This document shows positions 9,354 through 15,412 of a stretch of 15,412 bases of DNA, piece after piece. The notes beneath the pieces are model-generated. The model saw only the letters and a list, made by a program, of their open reading frames with translations. It did not search any database and was not told the origin of the DNA. The translations under genes were made by a program, and so were the position numbers. Source of the DNA: Candolleomyces eurysporus (taxonomy: Eukaryota > Basidiomycota > Agaricomycetes > Agaricales > Psathyrellaceae); NCBI GenBank assembly GCA_027579435.1, contig JANBPK010000157.1:1-15412 (forward strand). Reading direction: 5' to 3'. Position 1 is the first letter of the stretch. Every line of letters begins with the position of its first letter.

Positions 9354-10487
9354 TTAAGTGTGATGAAAGCTAATAATGTCGGAAACCTCCCTCCTTTCTC
9401 GGGGCAATGCATAACGCGAAACAAGTTCTGCGTCAGGATATCCCATCGACATGCCGACTGCGACAATCTCATCATCGCCAATAGGCAGTTGCCTCCTTAA
9501 AACGGACTGGTATCGGGTGATGCTCTCCTACCAAATACGGTCAGCGCCAGCGTCCGCGTATAAATCTAGACAATACCTGTGTAACAGTCGCGAGACCTCG
9601 TGCACAAGCTGCAATGCTAATGCTCTGAAGGAAGTAACCGACATCCAACCACGATCCTACATGAAACAAGTTTTAGCACCACGTTGCATCACAAGGGCGG
9701 TCCCGACCCCGCATACCCTGACGGAGTCCCTTGTGGATCGTGACCACCAACGCAACCGGAGCATTGTAGAATTGGCTACCCGACGAGTAGATGAGTGGGC
9801 GGAACAGAAAGTAGGCCGAAGCCCATCGGAAGTTAACTCACTAGTTGCTGCCTGCGGCCTTCAAACGGCCCTCTCGATCGCTTCTCTCAATCCCGAGCGC
9901 CTGTCCAACCATTCGCCCGAACTCCTGCCTACGCTCCGCGTACGGCTGCGGCATCAGTTCCAACGGAGGGTAATACTCGTACTGCGACGCGTGCTTCTCA
10001 GGTTCATTTACGAACGCTGTCAGAAGTGCCTCTTTGACAACGGCCAGCTTGTCGCCTGTGAGACAATAGACTTTCTGCCAAGGTCTACACGATTGATTGT
10101 GGGCGACCTTCGAATGGACAAGATGAATCGGGAGTTCGCGACTTACTGTATGTTGTTTCCGGAAGGGGCGAAACGCGCGACCTCGATGATCTCCTCAATG
10201 GTGCTTCTCGAGACCTCTCGCGGCAAGAAGTAGCGACACGAAATACGACCCTTCATCAATTCATCAGCTATGGCAGCAATGTCAACTTCGGACTTCGAGG
10301 CCCCAACGCTGGAAGTGGGCGTGGGCGAATTAACTAAATGCGTTGATACGGGCCTCAGGTTACGAACAGCACGGATATGGAACAAAGAAAACAGATCTAG
10401 CGCACCAACAAGCCTAAATTCCGGGGTGGTAATCTCGTCGGGCGAGGTGAGAATGGTTTCACTGGTGGTAGCTGCAAACGAGGCCAT
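9354..10487 (-). CDS. nitroreductase-family FMN oxidoreductase, five exons
   Basis: Exons run from high to low coordinates: 10487-10147, 10084-9842, 9775-9717, 9656-9577 and 9527-9354 (TAA); introns are 62, 66, 60 and 49 bp, all GT-AG. The product is about 298 aa. Family landmarks: KGRISCR at ~80-85 (FMN-phosphate Arg/Ser region), APSGNNIQPW at 107-116 (joined across intron 1), NYQFYNAPVALVVT near 194-207, SWLDVGYFLQ at 216-225 and GMSMGYPD at 266-273. The order and spacing match FMN-dependent NAD(P)H nitroreductases of the bacterial NfnB/NbzA kind, which act as homodimers and reduce nitro groups or quinones. The natural substrate is unknown. The first ~70 residues, before the conserved core, are not typical. 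They may be a targeting sequence or include an unrecognised intron, so the start at 10487 is the weakest part. A 260-codon open frame on the opposite strand crosses all four introns and is a shadow. Confidence 0.93.
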
Positions 10488-10751
10488 TTGGGAAAACGCG
10501 GAAAGAACGAGATGGGATGCAAGACCACCCCTTTGCGCTTTTCAAACCTTTTGCAAGGTCGGGCCACTTTCAAACGGTCATTAACAAGATTGCAGTGACG
10601 TCGACGGCCTAATCCCAGAGCAACCTCTCCTTTCCATCCCAATTTTAGCAGGCCCCGTATTTCCTGTTCAGAAAGGAAGTGACATTATCGAACAAATATA
10701 CCAGATCCTAATGGCAAAGCAACATCCTCCCGCGCCGGAGATTAATCATTA
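10488..10751 (-). promoter_or_regulatory. promoter space of the nitroreductase gene
   Basis: 264 bases between the nitroreductase ATG and the stop of the next minus-strand gene must hold the promoter and the 3' UTR of that gene. TGACGTC (10596-10602), a near match to the bZIP ATF/CRE site, lies about 110 bases before the ATG. No clear TATA box was found. Confidence 0.35.
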
Positions 10752-11108
10752 CTATCTCGTTTTATTCGGATCCTCCTCCTCTTCATCCGGGTTAAGTTCA
10801 GCAGCAACCGTCATAAGCCTAAGTCCAAATCAGGTCAGTCAGAAAACCGATCGAAAAGAAACAGCGGTTAAAGAAAAAAAAACAGCGACAAAATTAACAG
10901 CAAAAAAAATAATAGAGAATAAACCTCACTTCGCAGCATCCAACCCAGCAAACACCCTCATCGCATGCAGATCCATCTGCATCTGCTCACACAGGTCCGC
11001 AGTTTGGCTGATCGCACGAGACATCCTTCCGAAACTTGCCGCAAGCTGCGCGTACAGCCTCTCCTTTGCCTGCGTCGCGTTGGTAGGTACCGGCCCCAGA
11101 GTATTCAT
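10752..11108 (-). CDS. HSK3: DASH/Dam1 complex subunit Hsk3-like protein, 81 aa, two exons
   Basis: Exon 1 is 11108-10930 and exon 2 is 10818-10752 (TAG). The 111-bp intron has a GTGAGG donor, long T tracts, a CTGAC branch-like site and a TAG acceptor, and the frame is kept. A single helix covers about 14-68, with QLAASFGRMSRAISQTADLC followed by EQMQMDLHAMRVFAGLDAAKL. This fits the Hsk3 pattern of a short coiled coil (Q-L-A, then T near its middle, then a conserved block near the end with small residues and a hydrophobic M/F). The tail is acidic (DEEEED). Hsk3 proteins are 60-90 aa; in yeast the DASH ring couples kinetochores to microtubule plus ends. Family assignment rests on pattern and size, so another small coiled-coil protein is possible. 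The promoter has a CCAAT box and a MluI cell-cycle box. Confidence 0.72.
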
Positions 11109-11230
11109 CTCTCCGACAGAGTTGGTTCACGTTGTGATGGTTTGAGGAAAAGGGGCTTTCAACGTGAACGCGAAGGTGACGTAATAGACGTGATTGGCAT
11201 CATGTGACTATATATTGACGCGTCGCGTCA
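11109..11230 (-). promoter_or_regulatory. promoter of the Hsk3-like gene with CCAAT, ATF-like and MCB sites
   Basis: Reading away from the ATG at 11108: TGACGTAA (11177-11184, ATF/CRE-like), ATTGG (11193-11197, CCAAT on the minus strand), an AT-rich TATATA near 11209-11214, and a 15-base inverted repeat, TGACGCGTCGCGTCA (11216-11230). The inverted repeat has 7-base arms around one T and includes ACGCGT (11218-11223), the MluI cell-cycle box bound by MBF in yeasts. G1/S control of this gene is an inference from that motif. Confidence 0.5.
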
Positions 11231-11965
11231 GGTCGCGTCTCGACCTCCACGCGCTTAATTATTGTCTAAAGGGGGAGGGCTAGGGAAATGACGTAAAATT
11301 CTGTATATTGAACGACTATAGTACTGGGGGATGGGGATGGGGGTGGGGATACATACAGTTCTCTGTGGGGAATAGGAATAGACAGCGACGAATAAACACA
11401 ATTGGTAGGGTTGGGGGGAAAAGGGGGGAGATTGCAAGTGATGGAAGGGGAAGGGGGATTGGGGGAAAGTGATGATTGACGACAGAAACGAACAATAATG
11501 ACGATGAGGAGAGTAACTACAATGATTAGGGGAATACCATCCAGAGTTTATGAGATCAATCCAGCAGAAAAGGATGGTTTTGGCCAAGATGGGATGGGAA
11601 TGGGGGATNACTGCAAGTGAACGAATTGGGGGAAGGGGGATGATTAGAAGACAGAGAAGTATACAACAACACATTTTGTCGACAAGTCAACTACTTGTTC
11701 GATAAGAGCGTGGAAAGCAAGAAGTATGCTGGCATGATATGGAACGGATCAGGAATATTTGCATGGTGACGTTGGATGGGAGAGGGAAAAGGGAAGTCAT
11801 TTTAGTCGTTACGGCAGGCAGTCTTGGTAGGATCTTCCACCAAAACGTTTTGAAAGCAAGAGAATGGGGGGAAATGATTGCAAACGGAAAGTAAATGTCA
11901 TGCTCCATATGCCCATGGACATGTTTCTAAGCAAGACCGAGAACGAAAGCGGGTTTCCAGCCCGT
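11231..11965. other. G-rich intergenic tract, likely including the 3' UTR of the acidic nuclear protein gene
   Basis: No gene is supported. The + strand is strongly purine-rich from about 11265 to 11660 (many GGGG runs with A), so the minus-strand transcript of the large gene would be C/T-rich if it extends here. Open stretches on the minus strand (for example 11255-11674) translate to Pro/Ser/His/Ile low-complexity sequence and contain an N at 11609. They look like composition artefacts. Confidence 0.6.
11326..11465 (+). other. potential G-quadruplex cluster
   Basis: 11326-11348 has four G runs (G5, G4, G5, G4) separated by 2, 2 and 1 bases, a textbook quadruplex motif. A second set is at 11408-11465: G3, G6 and G6 with short linkers, then G4, G5 and G5 after an 18-base gap. 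All are on the + strand, opposite to transcription of the flanking genes. Confidence 0.75.
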
Positions 11966-12169
11966 TTAAAGGTTGAGAGGAGGAACAGAAGGCAAGAAAA
12001 AGTTTGTTCTTTGCACCGAGCCTGAGCTCCTCGATTTTGAGTTGGGGTGATGATGATGCGAATGGTAGTGGTGCGAGGGATGATGGGTATGCGGTGAATG
12101 TCCATTCGCTTTTCTTTTCAGCTTTCTCTCCTTCCGCAGCTCCTTCCTTGTCTTGGGGACGTACTTGTT

Positions 12170-12202
<33 letters not shown>

Positions 12203-15200
12203 ATGATGCCCGTGTTGACCATTCTTCGTCGGCGTTCGGTCACCGTCGCTTCGGGTCGCCAGAATCATGGGAGAATTGGCTAGTGAGCTGGCCGCCAGAT
12301 TTCGCCTGGATGCCTTCTTGTTCTTGTCGTTGGTAGGCCAGAGCATGGTGCTGAGAGGACTGGCCTTGAGGACGTTACCATAGTCGGTACTTGAGGCAGG
12401 GGTGCGACGATGATCGGATGGCCACCCAGGTGCGGTTGGGCTCTCCAGTATCCCTGCAGAGGCGGCGTTCTCGCGGGTCTGTCTGAACGCCCCGACGGAG
12501 ATCACATCCCATCGATGGAGGTGTTTCAGTGCGTCGCGATTATTAGAGTCGCTCTCATCAGCAGTGGTCGCCGAGTCGGGGGGAGGATCCGCGGCAGAGA
12601 GTGTCGATTTGCCTACGCTTGAGGAGGCTTCATTCGGATCTGGATGGAACAAGGACGATTCGAACACATCGTCCAGGTCGATGGGCGTTGCGTGGGTATC
12701 TTCGTCCTGATGACTTCCACCGTGGAGCAAAGCCGAAGCTGCAGAAGCGCTCGCGGAAATCTCCACAGAGGGCAAGAGCTTCAAAGGCGAGCTATCGGGA
12801 ACGACAGTGGCGGCGGGGATAAAAGAAGTTTGGGGCCTTGGGATAGAATAGAGATGCTTCCTGAGGAGAGCCTCCACCTAAAATAGGAAAACCTCGTCAG
12901 CATGCTCCCGAAGACCAAATTAAGCGTAAAGGATAAAGGGAAAAGTCGGAGGTAACCAAGATAAGAAACAGAAAACTTACGGTGTTGAGACGTCTACGCC
13001 GCCGGTTATTGAACCGTGGGTGAGGGGAAGGGACCTCCTTTTGGGAGCCATCGATAACCACTTTCTTTGCCTCTTGAGAAGGGATAAAAATCCCCTTGCG
13101 TGGACCCAATTTGATGCTGTCCCCCTCACTCTTGACGCCATCTCCCCGGGCGAGCCGTCGGTCCCGCTGCTCATTGTCAAAGAGCTCATCCATTTCATCG
13201 GCCGAGTCCCATCCCAACCTGCCAGCGAGAATATCAGCGGGCGATGGAGACTGTACTCTATCCCCGACAGCGAACATCCGAGGCCTAGGACGTTTCGATG
13301 AAGGAGTAACAACGGGGCTGACGGTGGAAAGAGGATTGATGGCAGAAACGCTGAGGGGGAAGTTAAAGAGCCTCATAGCACGTTCGTTGGGGAGATCATC
13401 CTCGCCAACCAGCTCTTCGTCCGTTGTATCTCCCTCTCCCTCTCCTGCATCTTCTTCATAGCCACCATCGTCTCCTCCGCTGGACATTTCGACGTCGCTG
13501 TGGTGTCCTTCGTGGGCCATGTAGTGATCGTGGCGGGGTGAATTGCACTGTCCATTCTTGCAGGCGGCGTCATGGTCGGCAACAAACTGGGAGGCGTTGA
13601 CTTCAAAGTCAATGTCAATGATCGCCTGCCCTGCGAGGGTTCCATTGGTGAACATCATCTGACCATCCCAACCCTCAGCGAGCTCGAGAGGAAGGTTTTC
13701 GAGTTCCTCGCGCATATGCAGCAGCTCCGCCTCGGTGGAGATGTCGGAAGACGTCTCGTCATCATCGTCCGCACGCATCCCAGCACTCTCCTTCGCCTCG
13801 TCATCAGAGCTCTCGTGGTCTGAGCCCGAGGTAAGATTGGCAAAGAATATATCCGCGTCAAAGCTCGACTCTTCGCCGTCACTCCAGCCGGTGACGAGGC
13901 CTTTGAAGCAACCTCGGCCACCGGCTGCCCGACCATCTGGCTCGTCTTCATCTTCATCTTCTTGGCCTTCGCCGTCAACCTGAATACCCTGTCGAGTGTC
14001 CCCATCGTCTTCATCATCCTCCTCGGTAGCATCACTGTCCACTTCGATCTCCGCCCCACTAAGTCCTGGACTGCGTCTCCGGGGTCGGATCACCCACTCG
14101 TTTGTTTGTTCCCTCCTTCTAGTATGATGGTCGCCAGAGATGCGTGATTTGTCCTGCATCTCCGAGACAATAAAATCCTCCTCCTCTTTCTCGATCGACG
14201 AGTCGCTGTCGAAACCAGACAGAGAGGAATCGGACGAATTCCCACCTCCATCAGAGTCCATAGATGAGAGCGCCGATGCAGAGACAAAGGTAGGAAATTG
14301 GACAGACTCGCTATCACCTTCCGAGTCAGGATCGTAAGCTCTTGAGTGCCCGCCAAAGCCATCGTCGTCAGTTAACTCGGAGAGAGACGACTCCGAGTCG
14401 ATTCTCTGACGGCGCTTGGGAGCAGGCGCCTTCTTCTTGTTGCTTGATTTGAGAGACGCCTTGGGCTTGTTAGGGACGGCAGTTACACGCGCCTTGAGAG
14501 TTTTTGCAAACTTCTGCGCATACATCTGGTGGTGTTTCGTGCGGCCAATGATATTTGTTTTCGGGTTTGATCGCTTGTGCACGGGGGAGGTCGAGGTCGA
14601 CTCCCTCCGCGCGTGCGTGATGGAATCTACAGAGAGATCGCGTGCGGCTGGAATAATTTTCCGAGGACGGCCCCGTTTTCGTGAAGGGTTGGATGGTTGG
14701 GCAATATGAGATTGTGGATGGGATGGAGTTGGAGTAGCGGTTCCTGAAGAGGCGCCGATGACCGCAAAGTGTTCTCCGGCGTTTGCGCCGACGGACATCA
14801 TCTCGTCTACGCTCCCTGACTTCCTCGGGCTGGACGAATGGCTGGCCTCGGAAGCCAGTCTTTTGGCGAGCATGCTGGGTGGGATGGCGACTTTGATTTT
14901 GAGCGAGGGTAACGACGGGGCGTGAGGGGGTTTTTTGGGTTGCTTGAATGTTTGCGGAAAAGAAGGAGTGGAGGGAGATGTAGCTGCATCGTATTGACGA
15001 CTCAGCTCCTCCATAGACAGCGGGCCGATGGGTCTGGGAACGGGAGGGGGCGGGGTGGGGGGACGGAGGGGCAGATTTGTGGTGTTGCAGGTACACTCTC
15101 CATCGCAGACGGGACATATGTCGCCGTCGTCGTCGTCGTCGAGCGATAGCGCTCCTGTGGCGGCGCTTACGGTATGGGAATAAGAAGGCGACATTGCGAG

Positions 15201-15206
15201 GCCCAT
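11966..15206 (-). CDS. large acidic, disordered, probably nuclear protein, 1045 aa, two exons
   Basis: Exon 1 is 15206-12981 (742 codons) and exon 2 is 12877-11966 (303 codons, TAA). The 103-bp phase-0 intron has GTAAGT and TTTTAG ends. Features in order: a Cys cluster C31-P-V-C34 with C38 and C40; a Pro-rich stretch 48-61; an AT-hook RKRGRPRK at 176-183; basic clusters 210-268; long Ser/Asp/Glu tracts 270-500 and 575-605; FFANL at 454-458 before an SD/E run; GWDGQMMFTNG at 512-522; a C-rich/His patch 545-570; GPRKGIFIP at 701-709 and KKVVIDG at 714-720; RWDVISVGAF in exon 2; Q11 at 968-978 (bases 12170-12202); a basic KELRKERKLKRK; and a His-rich C-terminus. A chromatin or transcription role is inferred from the AT-hook, acidic tracts and basic signals. 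The FFANL/acidic/IIDIDFE arrangement faintly recalls the CRF1/IFH1 co-activators of ribosomal protein genes; I hold this loosely. An in-frame ATG four codons downstream is an alternative start. Confidence 0.85.
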
Positions 15207-15412
15207 TTGTTTTGGTTGCGCTAAGGAAAGCGATTAGATTAGTATATCGGTGCAATCGAGGACGATGGTAGCCGACGTCAAGGCAAAGGGAGGCGAAGGT
15301 ACGCCTTGCGAGGCAATCGAGGACGATGCGCNGATGTGGGCTGGACGCTTGGGGACAGACTGGCCGCAGTCCCTGGCGATGGGGGCGTGGTGACTGTGTT
15401 CGGGGCCGACGG
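15207..15412 (-). promoter_or_regulatory. upstream region of the acidic nuclear protein gene with a 16-bp direct repeat
   Basis: GCAATCGAGGACGATG occurs at 15252-15267 and again at 15313-15328 in the same orientation, 61 bases apart. TGACGTC on the minus strand (15274-15280) lies 68 bases before the ATG, between the two copies. An N follows the second copy at 15332. No gene can be supported in the last 200 bases. Confidence 0.5.

Noticed and set aside
9451..10233. 260-codon open frame on the + strand
   Set aside because: It lies antisense to the nitroreductase, spans all four of its introns, and has no recognisable motif. The minus-strand model has family motifs joined exactly at splice sites.
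11255..11674. 139-codon minus-strand open frame rich in Pro, Ser and Ile
   Set aside because: Product of the G-rich tract read on the C/T strand; contains an N and no domain.
14470..15255. 261-codon open frame on the minus strand in another frame
   Set aside because: Arg/Ser/His-rich shadow of exon 1 of the 1045-aa protein, caused by its biased composition.

Overview
This is genomic DNA from a filamentous basidiomycete, most likely an Agaricomycete. The genes carry many short introns (49-111 bp, mostly 50-65) with GTRNGT-type donors and pyrimidine-rich NAG acceptors. Conserved eukaryotic and fungal proteins are present: a PDCD2/Tsr4 C-terminus, a DASH-like kinetochore subunit and a flavin nitroreductase. 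Intergenic spaces are long and there are no operon-like features. The species cannot be fixed from the sequence. Four isolated N symbols (5148, 7295, 11609, 15332) show an unfinished assembly.

Layout, left to right. 1-329 (+): 3' end of a PDCD2/TSR4-type ribosome-biogenesis gene. 330-4973: about 4.6 kb with no supportable gene, holding a C12 run, small palindromes, a six-copy CGACTG repeat with an adjacent hairpin and, at its right end, a TATA box. 4974-6860 (+): an eight-exon gene for a helix-rich protein of about 495 aa that I do not recognise; one N breaks its reading frame. 6861-8194: intergenic, with two diverged copies of a ~175-bp repeat and a second TATA box. 8195-8987 (+): a four-exon gene for a 196-aa protein with four predicted membrane spans. 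9354-10487 (-): a five-exon nitroreductase-family gene. 10752-11108 (-): a small two-exon gene resembling the DASH subunit Hsk3. 11109-11965: the Hsk3-like promoter, with a palindrome containing a MluI cell-cycle box, then a G-rich tract able to form G-quadruplexes. 11966-15206 (-): a two-exon gene for a 1045-aa acidic, disordered, probably nuclear protein with a Cys cluster, an AT-hook and a poly-Gln run. 15207-15412: its upstream region.

The genes do not form an evident pathway. The first three lie on the + strand and the last three on the - strand, with the tetraspan gene and the nitroreductase gene converging near 9.0-9.35 kb. The most open question is the unknown helical protein. The exon-intron models were assembled by eye from splice signals, phase continuity and protein similarity; no database or transcript evidence was available.
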